Source: Dehalococcoidales bacterium
Lineage (GTDB): Bacteria; Chloroflexota; Dehalococcoidia; Dehalococcoidales; RBG-16-60-22
Reading direction: 5' to 3'
NCBI GenBank assembly: GCA_030606585.1
Contig: JAUWGD010000020.1
Location: 1-17,858, forward strand
DNA: 17,858 bases
Shown piece by piece: positions 7,624 through 14,051 of this stretch (position 1 is its first letter; every line of letters starts with the position of its first letter). The notes beneath the pieces were generated by a model. That model saw only the letters and a list, made by a program, of their open reading frames with translations. It was not told the origin of the DNA and did no database searches. Made by a program: the position numbers and the translations under genes.

Positions 7624-7698
7624 AATGGCTACCACTGCACAAACATCGGGATGTCTGTGTTTTCATCGTAACATCAGCCGATAGCAGTGGTTACTATT
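7624..7698. repeat. Imperfect 15-bp inverted repeat with inner hairpin
   Basis: Left arm 7624-7638 and right arm 7684-7698 match at 12 of 15 positions, with the inner eight (ACCACTGC/GCAGTGGT) perfect. Between them CACAAACAT and ATGTCTGTG form a second near-perfect 9-bp stem around CGGG. It lies upstream of the small zinc-ribbon gene. It could be a leader RNA structure, a protein-binding site or a transposon scar; none is proven. Confidence 0.45.
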
Positions 7699-7743
7699 GA
7701 ACAATTTAAGCAAATGTGACCCATGAATCAGGTTTATTTAGTA

Positions 7744-7773
7744 TTGACATCGCAGCAAGAAATAGTTTATTGT
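7744..7773 (+). promoter_or_regulatory. Candidate promoter of the small zinc-ribbon gene
   Basis: A perfect TTGACA at 7744-7749 is followed after 18 bp by TATTGT (7768-7773), which matches the -10 consensus at four positions. The transcript would start about 30 nt before the start codon. Confidence 0.4.
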
Positions 7774-7807
7774 TCATACCACAATAATCATAAAGGAGGT
7801 AGACCAG

Positions 7808-7948
7808 ATGCAAGCATATTGCATGAAATGTCGTGCCAAGAAGGAAATGAAGGATGCCAAGGCCATAACCATGAAGAATGGCAAGCCGGCGACTCAGGGT
7901 GTATGCCCTACCTGTGGAACCAAGATGTTCAGGATAGGAAAAGCTTAG
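7808..7948 (+). CDS. Small zinc-ribbon protein (DUF5679 type), 46 residues
   Basis: An ATG at 7808 is preceded by AAAGGAGGT (7792-7800) with good spacing and opens a 46-codon frame ending in TAG. The product has two cysteine pairs, C5-x-x-C8 and C33-P-T-C36-G, separated by a Lys-rich stretch and the phrase MKNGKPATQG. That is the pattern of the DUF5679 family as I recall it: a treble-clef or ribbon-like zinc site in very small proteins common in Chloroflexota. The function is unknown; nucleic-acid or ribosome association is a guess. It stands alone, with its own candidate promoter and an intrinsic terminator 35 bp after its stop. Strong translation signals in so short a gene suggest high expression. 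Confidence 0.85.
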   Translation: MQAYCMKCRAKKEMKDAKAITMKNGKPATQGVCPTCGTKMFRIGKA

Positions 7949-7982
7949 AGACGATAGCAGGGGTGTATCGGATTATTAAGGA

Positions 7983-8017
7983 GGGTGGATCTCTATTCGC
8001 AGATATCCACCCTTTTC
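7983..8017 (+). terminator. Rho-independent terminator after the zinc-ribbon gene
   Basis: GGGTGGAT (7983-7990) pairs perfectly with ATCCACCC (8005-8012), with extra TCT/AGA pairing inside the loop. TTTT follows immediately at 8013-8016. It lies 35 bp after the stop codon of the small zinc-ribbon gene. Confidence 0.85.
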
Positions 8018-8062
8018 ATTATTAATTACACAATTCTTTTTGTGACACAATATTGAGTTAGT

Positions 8063-8120
8063 CTTCGATCGGGTTGTAATTCTATATCTTAGTGGTTACA
8101 ATTTTGCTCAGTGATCGAGG
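8063..8120. repeat. Nested inverted repeats of unknown role
   Basis: CTTCGATC (8063-8070) mirrors GATCGAGG (8113-8120) with one mismatch, and inside it TTGTAA (8074-8079) mirrors TTACAA (8096-8101) exactly. No T-run follows. It lies between the zinc-ribbon terminator and the tRNA-end copy, in non-coding DNA. Confidence 0.35.
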
Positions 8121-8160
8121 TCGGGACTATATAGCCAGACTAAAAACCAGTTCAAAGGTT

Positions 8161-8188
8161 CCACCTATCGTACAGTACCGCCCACCAT
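8161..8188. repeat. Copy of the tRNA-Val 3' end with an inverted flank (att-like)
   Basis: Positions 8176-8188 (TACCGCCCACCAT) repeat 13 bp exactly from the tRNA-Val 3' end at 2747-2759, in the same orientation. Directly left of it, 8161-8177 is the inverted complement of 2759-2775 at 15 of 17 positions. Upstream, GCTCAGT and TTCAA words recall tRNA D and T arms, but no cloverleaf can be drawn. This could be an attachment site or a degraded tRNA remnant. Confidence 0.45.
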
Positions 8189-8195
8189 TGCTGGC

Positions 8196-9209
8196 CTATA
8201 CTGGCAGACGCATCAACTTTCTGGCGTTGTCCTCGTAGATTTTCTTTTTATCTTCTTCGGTGATATCCATCTGCTCGATGGCGTTGATGGTCTGCCGGTA
8301 ATTCCTGTCGCCATGCTCAATATCGCCGAGAGGGAAATCAATTCCGAAAACAATATGGTCGGCGCCGAAGAACTCATGACCGCACATCAACGCCGAGGGA
8401 TTGCCGTAGATGGCGGTATCGGCGTAAAACATCCGGAAATAGTCGACTATTTCCTTTTTAAGCCATAGCCCCTCCCCGATTTCACCATGAAGGGAGAACA
8501 TCTGGGTAAATTGCCTTATCCTCTCCGCGTAGAACGGTACCATGCCGCCCAGGTGGTGCGTGACCACCTTTAGATTGGGGTATTTCTCCATAATACCGCT
8601 GAACACCAGGCGCGCCATGGCGGACGTGGTGTCGTACGGCCAGCCGAAGAGGCTGAACATATTGTACTTCGACTCTTTTTCGGTCAGGTAGTCCGGGTGG
8701 TCGATTCTTCTCATCGGGTGAATGACTATCGGCAGGTCGTACGAGGACATCTTTTCATAGAGCGGCAGGAACTCCGGAGCGTCGAGGGGCTTCTCATCAA
8801 CGGGGGTATGCAGGTAGACGCCTTTGAAATTCAAGTCCTTTATTGCCCGGTCGGCCTCTTTCAGGGCTGCGTCCATGTTGTTCATGGCGAGAGTAGCTAA
8901 CGCACCGCAAAACCTGTCGCGGTACTTGGTGACCAGCTCGGCCATTTCGTCATTGGCGCGTACCGCCAGTTCGGCTGCCTTGGCCGGCCCGGCCACATGC
9001 TCAACGGGAATCCGGCCCAGCGTTAATACCTGCCTTATCGGCTCGTATTTATCCATAATGCGGAACCTGCTGTCGAGGTCGTATAGCGGCGGGCTGGCCA
9101 GAACCTGGCGGTCATGCATTTCCGGGGCTACTTTATATAGGGCTTCCCGGTATTTAGGAGGCACGATATGGGCATAGGCGTCTATCTTCAGCGAATACGG
9201 CATACTCAT
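8196..9209 (-). CDS. Amidohydrolase, ACMSD-like decarboxylase family (amidohydrolase_2)
   Basis: This 337-residue protein has the length and motif order of the metal-dependent amidohydrolase_2 family. That family includes ACMSD, gamma-resorcylate and 5-carboxyvanillate decarboxylases. It opens with D10-A-Y12-A-H14-I-V-P-P-K-Y, where most relatives have D-x-H-x-H; Tyr12 replaces the first histidine. The other ligands appear in order: H164 in IVIHP, H218/H219 in VVTHHLGG, and D291 in FGIDFPLGD. A non-oxidative decarboxylation or hydrolysis of an unsaturated or aromatic acid is likely, in the cytoplasm; the substrate is unknown. The ATG has AAAGGAG at ideal spacing. It is the last gene of the nine-gene operon, 21 bp after the ferredoxin gene. 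Confidence 0.88.
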   Translation of the reverse strand: MSMPYSLKIDAYAHIVPPKYREALYKVAPEMHDRQVLASPPLYDLDSRFRIMDKYEPIRQVLTLGRIPVEHVAGPAKAAELAVRANDEMAELVTKYRDRFCGALATLAMNNMDAALKEADRAIKDLNFKGVYLHTPVDEKPLDAPEFLPLYEKMSSYDLPIVIHPMRRIDHPDYLTEKESKYNMFSLFGWPYDTTSAMARLVFSGIMEKYPNLKVVTHHLGGMVPFYAERIRQFTQMFSLHGEIGEGLWLKKEIVDYFRMFYADTAIYGNPSALMCGHEFFGADHIVFGIDFPLGDIEHGDRNYRQTINAIEQMDITEEDKKKIYEDNARKLMRLPV

Positions 9210-9230
9210 TTTTTCTCCTTTGTGTTTCTA

Positions 9231-9695
9231 TTAAGAATCAAAGACATTCACAGCGGCATCATCGGTGGAGCCGGCTACCCCCTCGGAGCGGCTGGCGAAC
9301 TGGATGGCGCCGGTAGGGCACATCTCCACGCACTTCGGACTACCCCCGCAGACATCGCACAGCAGCACCTCGTCTTCCGGCGTCAGCACTATCGCCGAAA
9401 ACGGGCAGGCGGCGATGCACAGGGTGCAGTTGTTGCACTTCTCTTTATCTATGGTTACCCATCCCGTCCGCGCGTCTTTGGTGATGGCCTTGCGACGGCA
9501 TGCCTCGATACAGGGAGGCTTTTTACAGTTCAGGCAGATATGCGGGAGCATCAGGCCGTCCATCACCAGACGCTCGATTGATATTCTTGATTTTGCCGGA
9601 TTGGGCTGTTTTTCCTTGACCATGGAGCAGGCCAGCTGGCAGAGTCCGCAGCCCGTGCAGAACTCGGCGCGTATGAAAAAGGTCTTCTGTTCCAT
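9231..9695 (-). CDS. Four-cluster [4Fe-4S] ferredoxin-like subunit (AOR electron-transfer subunit)
   Basis: The 154-residue product has sixteen cysteines in four clusters: C13/16/19/23, C54/57/62/66, C87/90/93/97 and C103/106/112/116. This is the HycB/DmsB-like polyferredoxin fold. The length and place next to an AOR gene match the small iron-sulfur subunit (AorA) described for the Aromatoleum aromaticum tungsten aldehyde oxidoreductase, so it should carry electrons from the AOR. I chose the ATG at 9695 because GAGGAG lies about ten bases upstream. An ATG eight codons earlier (9719) overlaps the AOR stop by 4 bp but lacks a ribosome site. No flavin subunit (AorC type) is encoded nearby. The C-terminal 20 residues are poorly conserved-looking. 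Confidence 0.9.
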   Translation of the reverse strand: MEQKTFFIRAEFCTGCGLCQLACSMVKEKQPNPAKSRISIERLVMDGLMLPHICLNCKKPPCIEACRRKAITKDARTGWVTIDKEKCNNCTLCIAACPFSAIVLTPEDEVLLCDVCGGSPKCVEMCPTGAIQFASRSEGVAGSTDDAAVNVFDS

Positions 9696-9715
9696 GAATT
9701 TATTCTCCTCGACTC

Positions 9716-11602
9716 TCATAGTAAATTAGATGGCTCTTTATCCAGCTTGAGCCTCGCTAGCGTTTGCGGCTTGGGCGCGCCTTCCCGGGTCCAGCCGCGG
9801 ATTTCGTAGTATTCGTCAAGGGCGCGGTCGTACTCATCACGGTCGAGCTTCTCTCCCTTCAGGGGTTCCAGGGGCTGGGGCTGGAAATATATGGAAGGCG
9901 GTATGTCGTGTTCCCTCAGGGCGCCGGTCTCACGCTGTATAAATAATCGCTCAAGGTTCCAGATTCTCTCCCCGGTCTCCATCAGTTCCTCCGGGGTTAC
10001 GTCCCAGCCTTTGACGGCGTTGATGGTCTCGCAGAAATTGCTGTAATTCAGGTTATGAGTGGAGCCGGGCCAAATGGTGGCGAATTTACAATAGCCTAGA
10101 GAATCGATAATCGTGGTGAAGTTCTGCGTCCAGGCGGCCATCCACGGCTTGCCCTCCCACGAATTGAGGGCGGAGGCGATAGGCTTGCCGTATATCTTTT
10201 CCAGCACTTCGGGAGGCATGCCGAAGAACTCCAGAGAGCACCGGCCTTTCAAATGGTCGCTGCCGCGGTTGGCGGTGGCTTCGCCCAGCGCCGTCGCCCG
10301 GGCCGCCCGGAAATTCTGTGGGCTTTCGTGCATCATGCCGCGCTGAACATACAGGTACTTTCCGGCGTCCTTGCCGAAGGCCTTGACTGCTTTCGATGCC
10401 TGCTGGCCTATCATTCCCCCCAGCCCTTCGTTTTTAGACATCTGGTGCAGGAGTGTCAGTATCGACTCTTTATTGCCCCATTCCAGGTTCAGACCCCCCG
10501 TGTCCTTTTCATTTATAATTCCCCTCTGCCACAGCTCCATCAGCCAGGCGATATAACCGCTGCTGGAACCCACGTCCAGTCCGTAGCGATTAATTACCGT
10601 ATTGGCGGCCAGTATGAGTTCCCAGTCGGCATTGCCGACCGCCGGCCCGAACCCAGCCATCATGTAGAATTCGGGGCCTTCACCCCAGACACCCGCGTAC
10701 GGGCCGGAGTTGATTCTATAGCGGTGGCTGCATCTCAGCGGGCAGGCGTAGCAGGCCAGCGTCTTGGTCTTGTACTGCTCTTCGAAAATTTCGTCGTCAA
10801 GATGCCCTTCGGCTTCCTCGAAGTAGTTAGCCTGGTTGTTCCTGACGGACATCGTCCCGCTCTGATTTGCCACGCAGAAAATGGTTAGCGTCCCGTAACG
10901 GGAAATGACGGGATAAATTTTAGTGCTGGTTATCTGGCGGTAGTGGTTGGAGTATAACTCCAGTAATTTATCGGGGTCGTGGGGTTTCAGCCCCTGCCTG
11001 CCCCTGACGACTATCGCCTTGAGCAGTTTCGACCCCATGATACAGCCCATGCCCGTCCTGCCGGCGGCCCTTTTCAGTCCGTGCATGATGTTGGCAAACT
11101 TCACCAGGTTTTCGCCGGCCTGACCTATCATGGCTATTTTTACCTGCGTATCGCCGAGGTCGTCCTGTATCAGTTCCTGGCATTCGTAGGTGTCATGCCC
11201 CCAGAGGAAAGAAGCATCCCGGAACTCGATTTCACCGTCGTGAATCCAGAGGTAAGTAGGGCGTGAGGCCTTGCCTTTAATGACGAGGTGTTGAAATCCG
11301 GCGAATTTAAGCTCGGCGGACCAGTGACCGCCGCAGTTGCTGGTGCCGAAACCGCCCTCGCCCTCGACCGACTTTGAGGTTACTTCAAATCGCGATGAAG
11401 AGACATCATACCCCGATATAAGCCCCGCCCCGAATATCAGGGGATTTTCGGGGCTGAGAGGGTCGGTCCCCGGGGCGAGGTGATTGTACAGCAGGTAGGT
11501 ATTAAGCCCCTCGCCGCCCAAGTACATTCTCAGCAGTTCATCGGGGATATCTTTACAGACTACCTGTTCGGTAGAGAGGTCAATTATGGCTACCTTTTCC
11601 AT
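9716..11602 (-). CDS. aor: Aldehyde:ferredoxin oxidoreductase family enzyme (tungsten/bis-pterin)
   Basis: This 628-residue protein has the full AOR layout. An N-terminal pterin-binding half contains YLGGEGLNTYLLY, the glycine-rich VEGEGGFGTSNCGGHW stretch and AAGRTGMGCIMGSK. The iron-sulfur motif is C284-x-x-C287-x-x-x-C291, with the fourth ligand at C505 in IIDSLGYCKF. Spacing and positions resemble Pyrococcus furiosus AOR, and H450 in RGSDH matches its active-site histidine region. The enzyme would oxidise aldehydes to carboxylates with ferredoxin, or run in reverse. The usual PEYET-like motif is altered to PEFYMM, so substrate range may differ. The ATG at 11602 follows GAGGAG; a TTG one codon earlier is less likely. 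It overlaps the zinc-ribbon gene by 23 bp. Confidence 0.95.
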   Translation of the reverse strand: MEKVAIIDLSTEQVVCKDIPDELLRMYLGGEGLNTYLLYNHLAPGTDPLSPENPLIFGAGLISGYDVSSSRFEVTSKSVEGEGGFGTSNCGGHWSAELKFAGFQHLVIKGKASRPTYLWIHDGEIEFRDASFLWGHDTYECQELIQDDLGDTQVKIAMIGQAGENLVKFANIMHGLKRAAGRTGMGCIMGSKLLKAIVVRGRQGLKPHDPDKLLELYSNHYRQITSTKIYPVISRYGTLTIFCVANQSGTMSVRNNQANYFEEAEGHLDDEIFEEQYKTKTLACYACPLRCSHRYRINSGPYAGVWGEGPEFYMMAGFGPAVGNADWELILAANTVINRYGLDVGSSSGYIAWLMELWQRGIINEKDTGGLNLEWGNKESILTLLHQMSKNEGLGGMIGQQASKAVKAFGKDAGKYLYVQRGMMHESPQNFRAARATALGEATANRGSDHLKGRCSLEFFGMPPEVLEKIYGKPIASALNSWEGKPWMAAWTQNFTTIIDSLGYCKFATIWPGSTHNLNYSNFCETINAVKGWDVTPEELMETGERIWNLERLFIQRETGALREHDIPPSIYFQPQPLEPLKGEKLDRDEYDRALDEYYEIRGWTREGAPKPQTLARLKLDKEPSNLL

Positions 11603-11780
11603 CAATATCTCCTCGCTCGATTAGTCTACCCCTTATTTTAGCCACCTCGGGCGTTACCCAGGTGATACGCCAGCCCTGGCCGCAGTGCGGACAATGAGTG
11701 GTGGTTTCCCCGCGGGGCACGGTTATCCGTCCGCCCAGGCAGCGCATACACCGGAAAGAATATCCCTCTTTCTTTTCCAT
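11580..11780 (-). CDS. Small zinc-ribbon protein preceding AOR, 66 residues
   Basis: The product has C11-M-R-C14 and C30-P-H-C33-G, a classical zinc-ribbon or rubredoxin-like knuckle pair, followed by a basic tail (KIRGRLIERG). The ATG overlaps the preceding cupin stop as TAATG, with AGGTGG upstream, and its end overlaps AOR by 23 bp, so it is translationally embedded in the operon. No known AOR complex that I recall includes such a subunit. It might be a small electron carrier, an assembly factor or an RNA-binding regulator; I cannot choose. The cysteine pairs and tight coupling argue that it is a real gene and not a chance frame. Confidence 0.8.
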   Translation of the reverse strand: MEKKEGYSFRCMRCLGGRITVPRGETTTHCPHCGQGWRITWVTPEVAKIRGRLIERGDIDGKGSHN

Positions 11781-12640
11781 TAGTCCACCTGTGAACTCTG
11801 GTATCTGGCACCGAGCCCGACCTTCATCACGCCGTAAGGCCTATCGACCCTGTTGCACGTGATAGGGTAATGCGGCGTTCCCTTGGGAAGAGCGATTACC
11901 GTAGGAACGTTGAAGGTATGTTTTTCATGCTCCTTACCGATTTCAACCGTAATTTCCGCTCCCAGGTAGGTCAGGTCGGCGGTGTTATGCCCGAAGAACA
12001 CCAGGCATTCGTCATAAGGATGTACCCTGGCTCCCTGGCCGGGATTCATTTTGCCCGTTTCGTTATAGAGTCCCATCTGGAAATTGATATTGATCCCTTC
12101 CAGTTCGTCGCCGGATACGGATAATACCTGCTGGGCGTCCGCGCCGCCGGGGCCTTTCTTGACTGTCATCTTATTGAACAGGTGGGCATATTTATTCCCG
12201 TCCGTCGTGCCTTCCTGTTCTACCCTTTCCGCCGAGTATTTGGCGCTGAGAGCCAGATGGAAATGCCCGAACGGTTTATAAACCCTCTCGGTGATGAGGG
12301 GACAGTGCGGCATCGCCTGAGGGGCTACCACGACGGTGGGAACGCTGAATTTGTGTACTTCCTGTTCCTTGCCCATCGCCAGCGACATATCCGACCCCAA
12401 ATAGCTCATATCTTTGTCGTCATACCCGAAAAACAGCAGTAACTCGTCGAAGGGATGCGTATGCGCCCCCATTCCGGGAGCCCAGTCCCCGGTCTGGTCG
12501 TAAACCCCTATAATGAAATTAAAATCGAATCCCGCCAGCCGGTCGCCACCAACGAATGTCAGCTCCCTGGCGTTGGCTCCCCCGCGTCCCGGCTGAAATT
12601 TTAACGTTGTTACCAGGTTTCCGTATTTCGTCTCTGCCAC
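11780..12640 (-). CDS. Two-domain cupin protein
   Basis: The 286-residue protein is an internal duplication: residues about 1-140 and 150-286 align along their length. Domain 1 has the cupin metal motif G-A-H60-T-H62-P-F-D-E66 and the later P-H112. Domain 2 reads G-A-R205-V-H207-P-Y-D-E211 and P-H257, so its first metal histidine is replaced by arginine. Both domains have the same V-P-T-V ... P-H-x-P strand. The start is GTG, with AGAAGGGAGAG upstream. Neighbouring genes encode two single-domain cupins that share the H-x-H-x3-E core and a similar D-L-G/Y-L-G segment. The role could be dioxygenase, isomerase, decarboxylase or sensor; in an anaerobe an oxygenase is unlikely. I infer enzymatic or small-molecule-binding function only. 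Confidence 0.82.
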   Translation of the reverse strand: MAETKYGNLVTTLKFQPGRGGANARELTFVGGDRLAGFDFNFIIGVYDQTGDWAPGMGAHTHPFDELLLFFGYDDKDMSYLGSDMSLAMGKEQEVHKFSVPTVVVAPQAMPHCPLITERVYKPFGHFHLALSAKYSAERVEQEGTTDGNKYAHLFNKMTVKKGPGGADAQQVLSVSGDELEGININFQMGLYNETGKMNPGQGARVHPYDECLVFFGHNTADLTYLGAEITVEIGKEHEKHTFNVPTVIALPKGTPHYPITCNRVDRPYGVMKVGLGARYQSSQVD

Positions 12641-12679
12641 TGGTTCTCTCCCTTCTGAATATTACGACTGGATAGGCAA

Positions 12680-12708
12680 ATTCTATGATATCTGAAAATA
12701 TTGTGCAA
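12680..12708 (-). promoter_or_regulatory. Possible internal promoter before the two-domain cupin gene
   Basis: On the minus strand TTGCAC (12708-12703) and TAGAAT (12685-12680) are separated by 17 bp. The -10 is good and the -35 matches only at TTG. It sits in the one sizeable gap (127 bp) of the operon, so the cupin-zinc ribbon-AOR-ferredoxin-amidohydrolase half may also be transcribed separately. Confidence 0.4.
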
Positions 12709-12767
12709 CCGGATAATACTGACAGACGACCCGCGCCCGGATGTGATGGGGATAATAACCCGTTGCG

Positions 12768-13274
12768 TTACTGCCCGTGGTCTTTCTGCTTCCCGTCCGA
12801 GTCGATAAACACCATCTTGTCTCTCATCTCTTCGGCCACCAGCTTTTTCAGGGCGGTCTCGGTGAGCTTGGGGGCGTACTGGCACTGTATGAAGATGAAG
12901 GGACGGGTCACTTCCAGTATCCGGAACGGGGCGTGTATAAAGTTGGCCGGGACCCATATCATCGTGGACTCGGTGACGATGTGACTTTCCATCTCCGGTC
13001 CCATGCACATCTCCATCTTCGCCCCGAGGTCGCGGGGGTTATCCGGGTCCGTCCCCAGCGCCACGAGCAGCTCCGGGTCTTTGTGCGTGTGGGGGCCGTG
13101 CCCGGGGTGCTTGGTCGCTTCCGGGCCCATGACCATTACCGAAAAGTACTTGCTGCCCTCGATAATGTCGGCGTCGGTAAAGGCGACCATCGTCGGCATC
13201 TTCCCGAAGCCCTTGAAACGCTGCTCGTCAGGAAGCTCGTTAAGGAAGAATTTACTGTATTTCATTTCCGCCAT
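12768..13274 (-). CDS. Single-domain cupin protein (168 residues)
   Basis: The cupin core is G-P-H62-T-H64-K-D-P-E68, with a later H98 in MESHIV and H114 in NFIHAP. Between them is the stretch GTDPDNPRDLGAKMEM, which is nearly the same in the 169-residue cupin 778 bp upstream, so the two are paralogues. All four expected cupin ligands are present. The protein has no signal peptide and should be cytoplasmic. The ATG has GAGGAG at ten bases. It starts 14 bp after the nucleotidyltransferase stop, inside the operon. The C-terminal tail (from about residue 140) is charged and does not match the paralogue. Function is unknown; a mononuclear metal enzyme or a ligand-binding accessory is plausible. 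Confidence 0.82.
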   Translation of the reverse strand: MAEMKYSKFFLNELPDEQRFKGFGKMPTMVAFTDADIIEGSKYFSVMVMGPEATKHPGHGPHTHKDPELLVALGTDPDNPRDLGAKMEMCMGPEMESHIVTESTMIWVPANFIHAPFRILEVTRPFIFIQCQYAPKLTETALKKLVAEEMRDKMVFIDSDGKQKDHGQ

Positions 13275-13288
13275 TTTAATTATCTCCT

Positions 13289-13774
13289 CTATCTATTCCA
13301 TATCGTCATAAACGGATACATCCCGCTTACCTTTACTATCGGCGGCACGAAACCGTCAAAGCCCTTTTGAATCTTGTAGATACCCATGCAGCCTTTGGCC
13401 TCTTTTTCGCACCGTAAATCATCGTAGCTATTTATATCAAAACAGGAAAGGCCGCAGCCGTTGCGGTCGTAAATTGCCACCGCGTCCAGTTCAACCGGAC
13501 AGCGGACGCTTTCCAGAGTCGCCAGCAGTACGCTTTTCAGCAGACGCCCGAGTGCTTCTTCGGGCAGTTTCGTATTATCGATGTCCGTGACAAGGGACAG
13601 GTCGATGTCCGAGTCGTTGCGACAGCCCCCCGCCGGACCCCGCGAGCCGTGCAGCGTGATTCTCCTCACGTTAGGGTGGACTTTAAGGTGAGCCTCCTTC
13701 AGCAGACGGTACGTTTCCGGCAGGGTGTCCTTCAATTCCTGTGCGAAATCGGATAATTCCAGGGTTTTAGACAT
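13289..13774 (-). CDS. Nucleotidyltransferase-domain protein (MNT-like)
   Basis: This 161-residue protein carries the polymerase-beta-like nucleotidyltransferase signature G43-S44-R45-G46 followed by D54-S-D56-I-D58-L, and a candidate third acidic residue at E95 or D97 in CPVELDAVAIYD. An N-terminal helix precedes the core, and a C-terminal part (110-161) includes several cysteines (C107, C111, C122, C129). Minimal nucleotidyltransferases of this size often pair with a HEPN protein as toxin-antitoxin modules, but no HEPN partner is present. Here it lies between a ferredoxin gene (22 bp) and a cupin gene (14 bp) in a metabolic operon. It might nucleotidylate a protein or small molecule; the target is unknown. 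The ATG has GAGGA close upstream. Confidence 0.8.
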   Translation of the reverse strand: MSKTLELSDFAQELKDTLPETYRLLKEAHLKVHPNVRRITLHGSRGPAGGCRNDSDIDLSLVTDIDNTKLPEEALGRLLKSVLLATLESVRCPVELDAVAIYDRNGCGLSCFDINSYDDLRCEKEAKGCMGIYKIQKGFDGFVPPIVKVSGMYPFMTIWNR

Positions 13775-13795
13775 TTTCCTCGGTTGCTTTATCTT

Positions 13796-14008
13796 TTACA
13801 CCTTATAGATAGCCTGGGCAGGGCACCACCACTCGTGAGAAACACAGACTCCGCAGTCGGTACACTTATCAGGGTCGATTCTTACCGTATAGAGGGTAAG
13901 GCCGTCATCTTCCGTTACCGTATCATCCACGACGATAGCTCCTTCGGGGCAGTCGGTAACACAGAGACCGCACTTGAGACACTTCTTAACATCTATCTTG
14001 TAAGCCAC
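13796..14008 (-). CDS. Small 2x[4Fe-4S] ferredoxin with an enlarged second cluster motif
   Basis: The 70-residue product has two cluster motifs. The first, C10-x-x-C13-x-x-C16-x-x-x-C20-P, is standard. The second, C49-x-x-C52-x-x-C55 followed by C62-P, has six residues (VSHEWW) between its third and fourth cysteines instead of three. All eight ligands are present, so both clusters can form, but the potential or partner face of the second may be altered. The start is GTG, with GGAGGATAAC directly upstream. It lies 43 bp after the first cupin gene and 22 bp before the nucleotidyltransferase gene. It probably serves as soluble electron carrier for an enzyme of this operon or for the 2-oxoacid oxidoreductase at the right edge. 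Confidence 0.9.
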   Translation of the reverse strand: MAYKIDVKKCLKCGLCVTDCPEGAIVVDDTVTEDDGLTLYTVRIDPDKCTDCGVCVSHEWWCPAQAIYKV

Positions 14009-14051
14009 GTTATCCTCCGTATTTATTAAGGTTATATTTTCGAATTCAGTA

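Noticed and set aside
7723..8025. Plus-strand frame of 100 residues across the small zinc-ribbon gene
   Set aside because: It overlaps the 46-codon zinc-ribbon gene in another frame and continues into the terminator hairpin. It has no ribosome site, while the zinc-ribbon frame has a strong one and a cysteine-pair signature.
10253..10888. Plus-strand frame of 211 residues opposite AOR
   Set aside because: Lies wholly inside the AOR coding sequence on the other strand; the AOR match is unambiguous.
12610..13008. Minus-strand frame overlapping two cupin genes (132 residues)
   Set aside because: It runs in another frame across the cupin gene end and the intergenic gap, its composition is Arg/His/Gly-rich, and it has no ribosome site or family resemblance.
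12777..13370. Plus-strand frame of 197 residues opposite the 168-residue cupin
   Set aside because: Antisense to a clear cupin gene with conserved metal ligands; no domain and no ribosome site.
13289..13774. Toxin-antitoxin module (MNT/HEPN)
   Set aside because: The nucleotidyltransferase motifs fit the MNT half, but no HEPN-like partner frame exists beside it, and both neighbours are metabolic genes.
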